From positions 17,747,289-17,811,288 of the forward strand of contig NC_045146.1 in NCBI RefSeq assembly GCF_008831285.2: a DNA stretch of 64,000 nt, in the 5' to 3' direction. The position numbers and the translations under genes are program-made. The notes beneath the pieces are model-generated. The model was not told the DNA's origin. It saw nothing but the letters and a program-made list of their open reading frames with translations, and did no database searches. Each line of letters starts with the position of its first letter. Position 1 is the first letter of the stretch. Positions 38,364 to 50,719 of the stretch are shown here, piece by piece. The stretch is from Nymphaea colorata. Taxonomy: Eukaryota; Streptophyta; Magnoliopsida; Nymphaeales; Nymphaeaceae.

Positions 38364-39262
38364 GGACCCGTTTGAGAAACAAGTTTTCAGAATTTTATTT
38401 CTGAAATTGGTGAATGGGAAATAAAATTTCATATTTCTAAAATCACGTTGTGTTTGTTAACTTGGAATTATTGTTCTGGAAACAAATTTCTTCGTTTGAT
38501 GGCGAAAAGTCAGAATCGGTGGAAATGGTGGGTTGTGGTGGAAAAAGGGTAGGAGAAGAAGAAGATGTGGTTGGAAGAGGAAAAAGGGAGTGAGGGAGGA
38601 AGAAGGGAGGCAGCGGAAAAAGGGAGGCGGAGGAGGAGGAAGAAGAAGATGTGGCTGGATGAGGAAAAATGGAGCGAGGGAGGAAGAAGGGAGGCAGAGG
38701 AAGAATGGAAGGAGAAAAAAGGGAGCGAGGGAGGAAGAAGGGAAGGAGGGAGGAGGAAGAAGGGAGGTGAAGGAAGAAGAGATGTGTCTCTGCAGCCATT
38801 CTCTCTCTCTCTCTCTCTCTCTCTCCCCCCCCCCCCCCCCCCCCCCCCCCCACCCCCTCCCTCTCCTTCTCCCTCTCCCTATGTGTACGATGGAAGGAAA
38901 TGCTTGGCTCTGAGTGGAGGGAAAGTGTTCTTCCCTCACAAACTTGAAACGGGAAAGGAAACTTGCAAACTGCGTGCTCGAGAGGGAGGAACCGGGCATG
39001 AGCGTGAAGACGAAGGTGTGAGCGTGAGGATGAAGGCGTGAGCGTGAGGACGAACGCGAGGATGAAGCCCCAATGGGCAAAAAAAAACCCTTGAAATATT
39101 TTTCCACCTCTTTAGGTGAAAAGATATTTTCGGAAATTTGTTTCCGTTTCCCATCTCAACGGTAAAAAAAAAAAAATCATGTTTGATAAAACTGAAAATA
39201 TTTTAAAATTTTGAAATAAATTTTTTCTGCTACAGGAGAATTCCGGCCCATCAAATGGGCCC
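38364..39262. mobile_element. 0.9-kb Tourist-like element (PIF/Harbinger type) with TTA duplication
   Basis: The left end reads GGACCCGTTTGAGAAA and the right end, reversed, GGGCCCATTTGATGGG. TTA flanks both sides (38361-38363 and 39263-39265). Further in, CTGGAAACAAATTTCTTCG (38476) pairs with CGGAAATTTGTTTCCG (39131). The ends, the TTA duplication and the A/T-rich subterminal parts fit Tourist-like elements. The middle carries about 260 bp of nearly pure purine sequence, a (CT)n tract and a C run. The long open frames over it only read GA repeats. No transposase is present. Confidence 0.78.
38530..38900. repeat. Purine-rich tract, (CT)12 and a run of 27 C
   Basis: Positions about 38540-38785 are almost all A and G on the + strand. 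Then follow (CT)n at 38801-38824, an uninterrupted run of 27 C at 38825-38851, and more C/T sequence to about 38880. The strand asymmetry switches at about 38790. All of it lies within the Tourist-like element. Confidence 0.93.
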
Positions 39263-39265
39263 TTA

Positions 39266-40671
39266 GGGAAAAAAAAGTCAGACTCTTGCGCTTCTGGGGA
39301 GAAAAATTCTGAGCATCTTTTGAGGATACAGAGTAAACATTTATTCCGGCAAAAGCTCACCGTGTTTGTATTTTCCTACATAAGGAAACAACAATAGAAT
39401 AGTCTCCCTACATGGGCTGTGATTGTTTTGAATCAATAGCTTCTCCAAGAACTCTAGAAACTTTCTCACTCACTTATTGTGCCTTGGAACATGTAGTTCG
39501 TTCCAATTTTATCGGATGTCTAATGTAGGAAATGAACATCCGTGCATGGCATTTAAAATGTTTTGACCATTTTCTCATCAGACCGCATTATATTACACGC
39601 AACAAGCTATTTATTATTTCTTGAAGAAAAATTTCGAATATTTGTTGACCAATTCTTTTATACGGCTGTCTGGAACTCTAGATATTGGCGGTGAAGTCTT
39701 TGAGTTATGTTGCAAATAAGAATTTCGGAGAAGTCCTATCTTATTTTTAAAGGGAAGGCATTTTACCTTTTTCAAAGCTGAGAATTTGGTGAAAGTTTTG
39801 CGAAGAGAAAATTATATTTAGCGGACTTGGACAAGGCCAAGGCTCAAATATTTAGCAAGTTCTACCCTTGAATCAAACAACACCTGCAAAAGAAGTCTAG
39901 GAAAATAATCTCTCACCAAGTAGAAGATGTGCATCCATGCAGGGGTAAAGCTGGGATTGTTGTTCAAGCAATTAAACTTACTTGGCAATTAAACTTGCTA
40001 TAATAGACGTTCTTTTTTTTTTAATCTTGCAAGTTAATGCCAGAGATGTATATGAATCAGATATATTTGGTTGTTGATTTGATTCTAAAATTGCTTAGTC
40101 AATTTGATAAACAAAATTGCTAACTATATTATTGTTTTGTATATTCTTTAATAGCTGACCAAATTTGAGTACCCCATCTTTTATTGGGTTTTTATATATG
40201 ATTTTTTTTTTATAAAAATGTTCACTTAAAAGGAGACTGCTTTCAGCATAAAACCTTGGAGACCATATCTTTATGCCTTGAAAATTCTGTCTTACTTGAA
40301 AGCTTGACTTAGTACATTATTTAACTCGTTGACATACTCACCTTTATTTGTCAAACAAAAGATAGATTTGCATCTCGAACTTGTTCAATGTTAGCTGCCT
40401 TACCATCCGGTTGCACTACATGATCAAGGTAGGAGAAAAAAACTTAAAATAACGTCAAAAGCTACCTTTTAAAGTCGCTACATTGAGAGAGAGAGAGAGT
40501 GTGTGTGTGTGTTCTTAAAATACCAGAACAGTCCCTGTAGGCCGGTCAGACCTTCTTGGAGTTGGATCCCCCTCGGCTGTCCTGTGTCATCCTTCCCTCC
40601 TCTTGTGTTCGAACTTTCTGATCCTGCGTACCTCCGACAGGGAACGAGAGAGAGAGAGAGAGACGTTCGCG
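39266..40671. other. Intergenic and promoter region of BIN4
   Basis: AT-rich until about 40480, then (GA)n-(GT)n at 40485-40512 and a more GC-rich stretch up to the BIN4 start, probably its leader. A GA repeat (about 40647-40663) lies just before the ATG. No clear TATA box was seen. Confidence 0.45.
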
Positions 40672-43600
40672 ATGAGCGACTCGAGGGAGAGTAGTCCAGA
40701 TTGGCTGCGTACTTTTCAGGTACTACCGCCGAGTCCAAATCCCAATCCTCGTGACGTATTTAATTTTTCTCCGTTAATTGAGCCAACCTTATCGTTTCTG
40801 TGCTGCCATTCTACCTCTTCCTAAGTGTGTCGGTTTCAGTGCATCTTCCGTTTGGTTGGCTGTTCTATGGATGGTTTGATCAACTAGAGGGTTTATACTC
40901 CTGTTATCGTGCAAATTCCGGCGTTTATTTTCCTTCTGTTTGAGCAGTAGCTCGTGTCTCTTGCACTGAATGGTGATAGAGTAGTTCGGTTCGTACATTT
41001 GTTCGTGTCCATTTGCTCCTTTCTTATTGGTATTTATGTGCGATCTTCTTCGATGTTTTTTTTTTTCTTCTAATGGGCGCGTATTCCATTTCATTGTTCA
41101 CCTGTTGGGAAATTCTTCTCGGCCTTTCCCTTTCTCTTTCGTTATCTAGTTAAGCTGCATGTGATGGCCATTTCTGTGAAAGTCCAAGCTAATTCTGTTG
41201 AGATAGTGCAATTCTAGAAACCGATTTTGCTTGCTCACTAGTTCTGATCTATTGGCAAGAAGGACACTGAATTTGGGTGGCTAGATGCTGAAGCCATCTG
41301 GTTTAAATGGTGTACAATTCTACATTGCTTTGATTCTTGAAGCCACAATGTTTGATCTTCAAAATTATATGAATAGACTGGTTTGAACTTTGAACTTCTT
41401 TGTCGTCTCAAAATAAGGACGCCAACTGGGATGGGTAAACGGAATTAGGTTTATGTAAAAGTTAGAGCAGTTTCTTCTTTTACGATTTGCTGTTCTCTTG
41501 ATGATTGGATGGCATGAATTATTTCATCTTTATAGGCTCCGCATGTATCACCTGCACTGTCTAGTCCCAGTGGGAGTCAAAGTTGGAAGCAAGATGATGA
41601 TCTTGAGGAGTCTAAGGAGGCATTGCAGAGTGACCTGCACAGCAAAAATCAGAAAACAATTCTCCTTGATGATGAGGTAGATTCTCCAAACAAACTTACA
41701 AAGACCAAGGCAAAGAAGAAAACCAAGCAAGAAGAGCATGATGATCAGAACGAAGGTGAGTTTTAAGCATGAGGACAGTTTAGATGTCAAGTCTGATGTT
41801 CTTTCAGTAAGGCAAAATTTTGGTAGAGGGCTTATCTCATATTCAATAACTACTTGCCAGGTTAAGCTGACTATTCTCACATGGTGTCATGTATTCTCAT
41901 GCCATATTATTTACATTGTAGCATGCACTTCATGATTAAGATATTATGATTTATTTCTTTTATGGTCTGCTCCAGTTGTGACAGTGGATACTGATGAAGG
42001 AGAAGCTCGAGGTGACATTTCTGAGAATGTGAATGAAGAGACATTAGAGAAGAAGGTTCAACCTCGTGTAAGGATTATCAGCAGTTATTTGATCTTCTGT
42101 TAATGTGGTGATGCTGCATGTTTCTTCTTACTCATATGAAATAAAAAAGGAGTAGATGCCTTCCTTGGAAGGGTACTTGGGAAGGTGCTGACTGTGATGT
42201 GGGACATCTCTAGTAATCTCAAACCTTATAAGATCTTTTAAGTCAAGAGATATCGGGGTTATTGATAGCTGGCATAGCCTTCTTGCACATTTAATACTAG
42301 AACTTTAGCGTGGCACTTTTTGCCCCTTCTAATTAATTTAGCAGTCACTCTCCCTTTTCGTTATGTTTCAACTGCTTTATTAATTTCTGTTGTTGTAAAG
42401 ATTTTTGGGTAATTTCTTACTTTCTTGTAATGCCATTGGTGGATGTGAATATGCTGAATACACAGAGGCTCTGAGTTATGTCCTTCAAATACTTGCCTTG
42501 GCTAATGAGATCATTTCTGTGATATTGTGGATTCTGTTGGTTTTGTTATAAACATGTATTTAGAATTATAATTTTTCTTGACTCTTATTCATGCCCCAAC
42601 CCATGCAGGTATCTTCAAGGCTACCTCTGGTTTTGCCTGACAAAATCAGCAGGACAAAGGTAAACCTTCCATCTCAATTATCCCTTTTCCATGAAAGGAA
42701 CAGTGGAACATTGTTTTATGTGCAATTTTTATCTGTTTCATCCTGAAACTGTGGAATCTATGTTCCAATACTTTGGGCACAAACTCCACGCTCTTCACAA
42801 CAAAGCCTAGAAGTGAACCTAATATTTGGGGCCTGTTAACCTGTGAAATGTTCTACCTGTAAACAGAACATAATTTGGAATGAAGGATCTATGAGATGCA
42901 TGGGTATGCCAATCTGAGGACCTAGCTTCTAACATGTTTCACTGGGCAATGAGGAGGGATCTGCCTTGTCTGGCACTCTGGGCTTGCTTTCTGACTAGAT
43001 TAGACACTATTGAATGTCAATAATGACCTAGAGCTTTATGTTTGCATTATGGCATACGTTTAGAAAAAATATGTAAACTGCAGGACTTTCAAGTGCGTTG
43101 AAGAAAACTTTGTGCACAAACATAAAATGTTAGCCAGTTATTTTATTTACATTCCTGATAATAGCATAAACATGCAGAAAGTTCTTGTTCACCATAGTTC
43201 TAAATTAATGTGCTAAGTTCCACTAAAAATGTGATAGTTTGTTAGTTAGGATACTATTATTATGCCTAATGTATCCTCCTCAAAAACCCTCCTCGAAAAC
43301 GGCCCCTTACATCTCCTTCTAAATAACATTGGTGTGTCACTTCTTATATAGCAATATGTGATTTTCTTTTATGTGGATACATGCATAGATGCATCTCTAA
43401 GTTCGTAGGGACTGTGAGGTCATTTTGATGTTGTCCTTAACTAAACATGTGGTTGTAAATTTGTAATTTCTTTAATTTCTTCCATCGCTTAAATTTGGAG
43501 CCAAATATGGCCGGTGGTTGGTGGCAGCTGATACCCTTAGACAGGATTAGTTGAGAATGGTCATAAACACACTCCAGTCGTACAATTGTTAACTGTTGGG

Positions 43601-46600
43601 GTGACAATCAGGTTGCATTACATTAGAGCCTGGAATATTATATTGAAAAAGACACCAATTTTTTTAGTATTAGTGCTTAATAGGTTGCATGAGAAGTAAA
43701 GTGCCTGGAATATTTTGAAAAAGGTTGAGCAATATACAATTACACATATGTTAGCTAAATTCTTGAATGCAAGTAACTTTAAAGTTTAAAGGGATCCACA
43801 TAAAGAGCCACAGACATTTTTATTTCTAGTCATCCTATGTAACTTGTTGTATGTTCTTGGTGCATGTATAACTATCTCGAGTAGCATCAGGTAGCAATAT
43901 CTTTTGCAGGCACTTATTGAATGTGAAGGAGATGCACTTGACATGAGTGGAGATGTGGGTGCTGTTGGAAGACTTCTTATTTCAGATAAGTCTACCGGGG
44001 GTAAAGAAATGCTTTTAGATTTGAAAGGTAGGAGACTCAAACATTCTACTAACAACTCGTCTTTGATTTTCTTTTGCTTTTTCAAACACTGACTACCAAG
44101 TTGACTGTTATTTTTTTGTGTAATTCTCATCATTAGTAAACCTATGGATTGGACCCTGATTGGTTGACTACTAGGTCATGGGTTAGCAGGTTGACTCGAC
44201 AACTTGTTTGGGTCAGGTCATGGTTTTCTATAGCATTTTCCCCCCTCTACTGGACGTTCAAACAAGTTGGAGATAAATATAGAATGACAGATACTATCAA
44301 CTAAATACAGTCAAATAACTGACCAAATTATTGAACAACCAAAATGATAATTGAATAACCTTTAACAAAAATAGGTGAATGAACTGATAGACAATTGATA
44401 ACCAAACTAATAACTAAAAAATAATAATGATTAAGCAAAGGTAACTGAAGCAATTAATAAATTCAGTTCGTATATTAGGCATGCTAAATGGTTTGGGACT
44501 GCTCCCATTTTTTTTAAAAAAAGAAACAGACTTTGTTCATGAACAAGGCCAAAGTTTTACAGGGACAGTCCTAGCAAATCTCTTTGACAAAGAAAAGCAC
44601 CAGCTACCAATGGGTCATTGAAGCAGCTCTCACTGATAGAGAGGGTGAGAGAGAGAGAGAAAAAGAGAGAGAAAGCGAGAGAGAGAGGGAGAGAGACTGG
44701 ATATTGCTGCTAGATGTTGTCGATGATAATTGTTGATGGATATCTGAGACCAGTGATATCCTGTAGAGGCATAGCATAGGAAAACAGTAAGGTAATTTAA
44801 AACCTTCAACGCTTCAACCCTCATTTGAAGGCTTAAGGTAGGAAACAGGTTGATACCCCGTAGCCTTCACTGGTAAATGAGTCTGCCAGGTGCCAAATAA
44901 AATAGGCTTGAATCAGGTGATCGCTATCCAACCCACCAAGTGATCTGATCCAAAATTGAGTCCTGTAGGATTTGGTTGCATGTGGGACAATTTTGACACT
45001 TGACCTAGTCTCTTGGTGATCTGAGTAGACCTTGAGTCTACTTGTCAGGTTTGGCAACTATAATTTTTCTATTAATCTGCAAGGAATTGTTCTACTGGTT
45101 TTATCTTAAGCTAAACCTTTTGCAGATAAAACACTTCCACTGACCTGCCTAATGCTCGTGAAGAAGCTCTTGATGCTGCAATATTAGATCTCTCATAGTG
45201 CAAGTGAACCATGAATTAATATTTGTCATGATATTTTTGTATACAAAGAATACTATCTGGAGTTCACAAGACTCTTTGCTTCAATTGTTACCTGAACTTG
45301 ACATGTTTTTTTTCCAATACCGTCAAGTATCAATGTAAAAAACTGTCCGTATTTACAGTTCTTTTGCTATAATAGCAGCAGTCATATGCATGCCTATTTT
45401 TATAGTTGTGGTTTTCTTTTGCATTAATCACCTTTTATGATATTAAAAGTGAAGTCTTCCAAGAGCTGTATTCTTATAATTATAGTGCTTATGTGGCTGT
45501 CTTCTGTATGTTAGTTTGTCATTGCTGGGAATAGGGGGATATAATATTTTGGTTTAGTATAACTATAATTAGTTTCCTTCACTTGGAGTTCCTTTAATTC
45601 TTTGAATTTCAATGTCTGATTTGATGTTTTCTTGCTGGTTTTGTCAGAAAGCTTCTAGATGTGTACATGCATTGACACTATAATCTGCCTAACTTTCCCC
45701 TTTACCTTCAGGAACGATATACAAAACGAACATAGTTCCTTCCAGAACATTTTGCATTGTAAGTTCTTCATTTCATTGTATAATTGTTCAATTCAGTTAT
45801 TTCTAATTGCTGGAAAATGATAAGCTTCTTTCCACCAGGTCAATTTCAGCCAGACAGAAGCAAAGGTTTGTCACCGGCTACCTGTCATATTCCTCTTTCA
45901 AGTTAAAAAAAAAATTGGATCTATGTGGCATTTTCAACCTGCAGATATGTTAGTTCAGCTTTGACTGAAGCCAAGCGTAGCTGTGAATTTGGATTTGTTG
46001 CTTATTTTACTACTATTTTCTTATGTTTTTTTTTCTTTTGGCTTTAGAAAAATGTGATCCAGCACTTTACATGCTTATATTCGGATTGATCAATGGTGGT
46101 AAATATCAATTTAAGAAGAACACTAAAAAAGTGGAGGATATCTCACTATTAAAAAACTAAATCTCAGAAGATATTTAATTTTTCTTTGATTTAGAAGATC
46201 TCTGAAATTTTAATTTCTGTAATCTTAGTTAGTCTTCTGAATACTTTTGTGATAAACTGCAAAAATTAAATTTCCATTCTCACAAGATCTCATATGCTGG
46301 TGTATACTTTTTATTTTTTATTTTTTCTTTGGGCACTTTCTGATCAAAGGAATCTGAAATTTCCAAATCAATATCTTTTCTGTTGTATGGAGTTGTGAAC
46401 TTTTTTGTCCTTTAGCTGTTGGACTTATTATTAATGTTTCCAACATGCATATAGTCTTCATGTAACCATGGTATATGTAATTGTATGCAGATTCATTTTG
46501 TCATTTGTTTTCTATCATTGTAGTCCATAACATAGTCGTTGTCATATTTATCAGGTTGAGGCTATTATGAATGACTTTGTTCAGCTGCAACCACTCTCAA

Positions 46601-47131
46601 ATTTCTTTGAAGCTGAGACAATGATAGAAGGTATGTTTCATACTTTATGACGTGTGCGTGCTATGCAATTTGGCTTGTACCACATTCTAAAAAATTTATG
46701 AATAGATATCTGCCTGTATGAGAAATTTATGTTCAGAAGCCAAATGGTTCTGAAATTTCTTCAAAAGCTTGCATAAGTTTCGTATTGTAGTGTTTTAGTC
46801 GATGTTCCTTTTTGTTCTTGCACATATTCATATCTATGAGATTCAAATAAGAAAATCCTGGTTCACGTGATGACCACCTGTTTCTGAATATGTTGGTATA
46901 CATTGTCATAAAGCAGTTTACGTGGTTAGGAATTGTTAGGATGGTATGCCATTACCTTGTGTTTCATTTATTCTGTTGACACTTCTTGCATAGGCTAGAA
47001 ACAGAACCTCGGATTTCTTGTTTAATGTAGTTATGTTTGTCAGCCAGAAGCATTCTCTCTTTTATGTGGACTGAATTTTGCAAATATTTGCTAAAGAAAT
47101 TGGTGTGATGGTCAAAATTTTTTATTTAAAT

Positions 47132-47181
<50 letters not shown>

Positions 47182-48788
47182 TATAAACCTGCTGTTTTAC
47201 TGGGTTTTCTTGAACTAATATTTGTATGGTGCAGGTACTCTTGATGGATTCTCATTTGATTCTGAAGATGAGGGTGATCGGGGACCAAAGGCACAAGCAC
47301 ATAAAAACATTCAGAACACTAAAGGTGAAGAAGACCCTAACAATGGGAAAACTAAGCGAAAGGCCACCAAATCATCGGTACACTAAACTGTCAACATACC
47401 ATGGTTCATGCGTAAAAGACTAGTACTTCTGTAACTGGTGTTATAGTGAGTGTTGGGTTCATCAGTAAGCTAATTGTTGCACCACTTAGACCCTGCAGTA
47501 GCCCAATGTTGATAAGCATGATCACAATTCCCATATCTTAGATGACAGCATGAATGGGATTTCCTATCCAGATTCATTTGTTTTACTCCATAATTGTCAA
47601 ACAGAAAAGCTGAATTCTCACGTCAGAGTTAATTTCTTGCTTTGTTTATTATCAGGTCATAACTGGGAATGCTTCAAACATTTTTTGGGGAAAGTGTATT
47701 TTTTTTTAGGTCAACCTATTAGAGGCACTTCATTCTTGTCCAGCAAGCTGGTTATCCAATGGGGATTCATTTTCCTACACTTGCTTTGAAACATATAGTA
47801 TAGCATTAGCAACACCTTTGGGTGACTTTCCATTTCATTAATACCTTAGTCTTGGAGTATATTGTGAAAGCAGATCTGGGTTATTAGTGAGGTCCATGCT
47901 GTTTGTGTGTTTAAGCTTTTAAAACCTGAACTTGGAACGGTCTTAGAAAGTATGATGTTACACAATCCAAGAGAATGATTTGTACAAATGGTTTAGGAAA
48001 ATGATGGAAGCTATACCTTTCATTTACGGGCTTTTGGCTGGAGTAATCCCATTAATGAAATGGGTTCTGGCCCTGGGTACTGTTTTACGCCTCAAGTGCA
48101 CATTTTTCTAGTGGATCTTTTGAGATGCTCTGTGTGTGTGTGTGTGTGTGTGTGTGTTCCATGTGTGTGTGCATGTGATAGAGCACATGCTCCAGCTGAA
48201 ATAAGTGGGTGGTCACGTACTGTGATAAAAGTAGGCTTTTTGATTGATGCAATAAGTCAATGAAGAGGTTGATGAACTGTGCCTTTATAAGTATCATCAC
48301 AAATTCTAGGATGATTTCCTTGACTGCCATTATTAGGATTTTCGTCGGCCCATAGGTTTAAGATTATAAAATGACTGGAAGACACATTTTGTGTGTAAAT
48401 ATCTATTCACTTATTTATTTCTCTTAAAAATCAAAGTCTAACGCCTGCACCAGTTTGAAGAGGCTATGGTGAGTAAGTTAAATATCTAAATGGCAAGCAG
48501 CAGCATAAATGGATTTGCTCAGCAATAAGTTAAACAACATCTTTGAATTTCAAGAGAGGCCTGATAAACAATAGCCCGTGAGGTCTAAAATGTGCTGCAT
48601 GATCATCAAAAGCTAGCATGTTTCTATTAGAGGCTAGTAAGCAGCACGAACTATCTGCTAATCTTTTCACCATTTTTTTTACTGATGTTTTGCAGGTAAT
48701 AACACAGAAAAAAGGTAAAACTGCAGCAAAACCATCAAAGAAAGGCGGAAGGAAAACCCAGGCGTCTAAGAAAGCAAAAAAGAAGTGA
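40672..48788 (+). CDS. BIN4: BIN4/MIDGET, topoisomerase VI complex component
   Basis: Ten exons: 40672-40719, 41536-41755, 41976-42067, 42609-42659, 43910-44027, 45712-45758, 45839-45865, 46555-46630, 47235-47377 and 48696-48788. Joined, they give 304 residues without a stop, and every border is GT..AG with matching phase. The protein resembles Arabidopsis BIN4 (MID), a plant DNA-binding protein that works with topoisomerase VI in the nucleus and is needed for endoreduplication and cell growth. Visible parts are the conserved start 'SRESSPDWLRTFQ' (4-16), an acidic and Lys-rich linker, and the core from 'SSRLPLVLPDKI' (about 122) through 'ALIECEGDALDMSGDVGAVG', 'GTIYKTNIVPSRTFCIVNFS' and 'QTEAKVEAIMNDF' to 'EAETMIEGTLDGFSFDSEDE' (about 240). 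A basic tail rich in KK and KGGRK (about 265-304) suits DNA binding. Introns are long and hold repeats. Exon 7 is only 27 bp. Neighbouring genes are unrelated. Confidence 0.96.
44028..45711. other. Large BIN4 intron 5 with GA repeat
   Basis: 1684 bp. Holds a GA-rich tract (about 44637-44695) and diverged repeat-like words (44150-44220, 44830-45060). No ORF of note. No ends or target duplications were found. Confidence 0.6.
47131..47185. repeat. (GT)n-(AT)n microsatellite in BIN4 intron 8
   Basis: A compound repeat ends about 50 bp before the 3' splice site of exon 9 (47235), so it occupies the usual branch-point and pyrimidine-tract neighbourhood. Confidence 0.93.
48131..48158. repeat. (TG)n microsatellite in BIN4 intron 9
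   Basis: About 28 bp of alternating TG within the last intron, followed by a second, interrupted TG stretch. Confidence 0.93.
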
Positions 48789-48992
48789 TGCAAGTTGTAC
48801 TTATTTTGGATAAGTTCCCTTGTTACAATGCTTGGTTTTCACGTGAAGCATGTTCAACAGCTCAGAGGAATAAATATCAAACGGAAGTGGCAGTGGGATT
48901 TTTTAATCTTCAACAGGAAGACAACTGGTAAACCTTGTGTCTTAGGGCAGGATCCCTCCAGCGGAGATCAGAATTGATTCTATGACCGCAAG

Positions 48993-48998
48993 AATAAA
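48993..48998 (+). terminator. BIN4 poly(A) signal
   Basis: AATAAA about 205 bp after the BIN4 stop codon. T-rich sequence follows. The spacing suits a plant 3' UTR, but the cleavage site is not visible. Confidence 0.55.
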
Positions 48999-48999
48999 G

Positions 49000-50719
49000 C
49001 ATATATTCATTTTCTTGTATCAGTATGTAAACAATTTGAGTAGAAAGAAGAAAAAGGGAAAGGAGATGAAGAGCTTGTAATCCGATTTTGAGGCAATTAA
49101 TGAAGTTAACCGTTGTGATAGAATGGGTGTCTTCTATTACTGTGGCTGTACTTTGTGTATCTTAAATCTCAGGAAGTGGATGGAAGCACTTTGCATCCTG
49201 CTAGTCGAAATCTTGTATTTCTTGTTGTTTGTATTGTATTATGGAGGCCCTTGAGTTCGGCATCAACGTGCTGTAAATGGCAAAAATCTGTGGATCAGGA
49301 TTATGGATCACGAATATTGGCGATCTCTTTAATTTTTACTTTGACATGATTACATATAACATGAAAACTTGTTTGGCTATTACTTTACTTTTATGATATT
49401 ATTTTATTTTTTTGAATTATATTATATAGGTATTTGTTTATTTTTCTTGCACTGCTTATGTTCTTTTCCTTTTTATTCTCTAATTTGTATGTACTTGGCA
49501 TTTTCTCCAAATTTATAACATTATTCTGAGGTTTTTCTCTTGAGGACATGTCACGAATGAGTCTGTTAGGCACACGGGTACGTGCACAGAAGCAACGAAA
49601 TACATGCGTCGAGAATAGATTGGTAAAGAATCATGTGCTTCATTCAAGTAAGTATACTGCACTTCTTCTGTTCACATTTGATATGTGATCACGGGCCAAA
49701 ATATCTGCTTATGGAAATTATTATGGCGACCAAGAGTAAGTGGCTGCTGACTGTCTGTCGCATTGACGAAGAGACCAAATTATTGTCCTGCTTCTTGGCA
49801 AGCGAGGGGGGTTGGTTGGACAGAGCTCCATTCGACCTCCTTGACCTGCAATTTTTAAGACAGTAAGAGACGTACGACAAACGGCCGATGGGGATCCAAT
49901 CAGTCCACGTAGATTCAGAATCAAATCGCAGATCAGATGATCCGGCAGATAAAAATTCTTTTCTGTCCTAACAGCAACGTGGAAACACAAAGAATCAGTA
50001 ATCTGTCTTATAACCAGATTTGTTCTTCTAGGGTCATGGCATAGTTTGAAGCGGATGGTACTTGAGTCATGAATGACAAATAAAGATGGAAAGTTGCGAA
50101 GGCTTGCTGCTTATCTATATGGTGATTGTTTTGTTCTTCCGCGGGGAGACTCTAATCTTGATTCTTACGATTTCGAAGCGTTCCTTTTCATGTATCTCAA
50201 GCAAAACCTAGCAGTTCTGGGAAATTTCATTTTATTTTGATGTCTTTGATGGCTGACAAGTCATAAAACATTAACGAAATGTTTTATAAAATATCCTAGT
50301 TGAAAAACGTATTGACTTTATTAAACTGTTTTAATCGCTCTCGTATATATTTATGGTACACCTGCCAAGATTTCTCCCTCTTTTTTTTTTTTTTGAGAAA
50401 ATCCCTTTTCTTGACATTTCCTATGGAGGCTCAAAAAATTCAGTCCAGTCCTCAAGTGATTTTTTTTTTTGTCCTTATCACAGGGTGATTTTGTTTTTCC
50501 TTAAACTTTTTTTGTCAGAAGTATTTTGGGCAGTTCAGGCACCCGGACACTTTTGTTGTGTTCCGGGCAGAGCATTGAATCTCTTCAGAACCACGGATGT
50601 AGGTCTCAGTCGAAAGTTTTTTCCTGGAAAATTTGGTAATCGACAATAATTGGTTCATAAAAAAAGAAAAACTAAAAGGGTATCTATTGCACGAAAGTGC
50701 AGCAGCTAAGCAATATTTT
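49000..50719. other. Convergent intergenic region between BIN4 and the thaumatin-like gene
   Basis: AT-rich DNA with poly-T runs near 50384 and 50460. BIN4 and the thaumatin-like gene point towards each other here. No further gene is supported. Confidence 0.45.

Noticed and set aside
38457-39107. Frames up to 216 codons in both strands at 38.4-39.1 kb
   Set aside because: They read purine/pyrimidine tracts and the C run inside the Tourist-like element; low complexity only.
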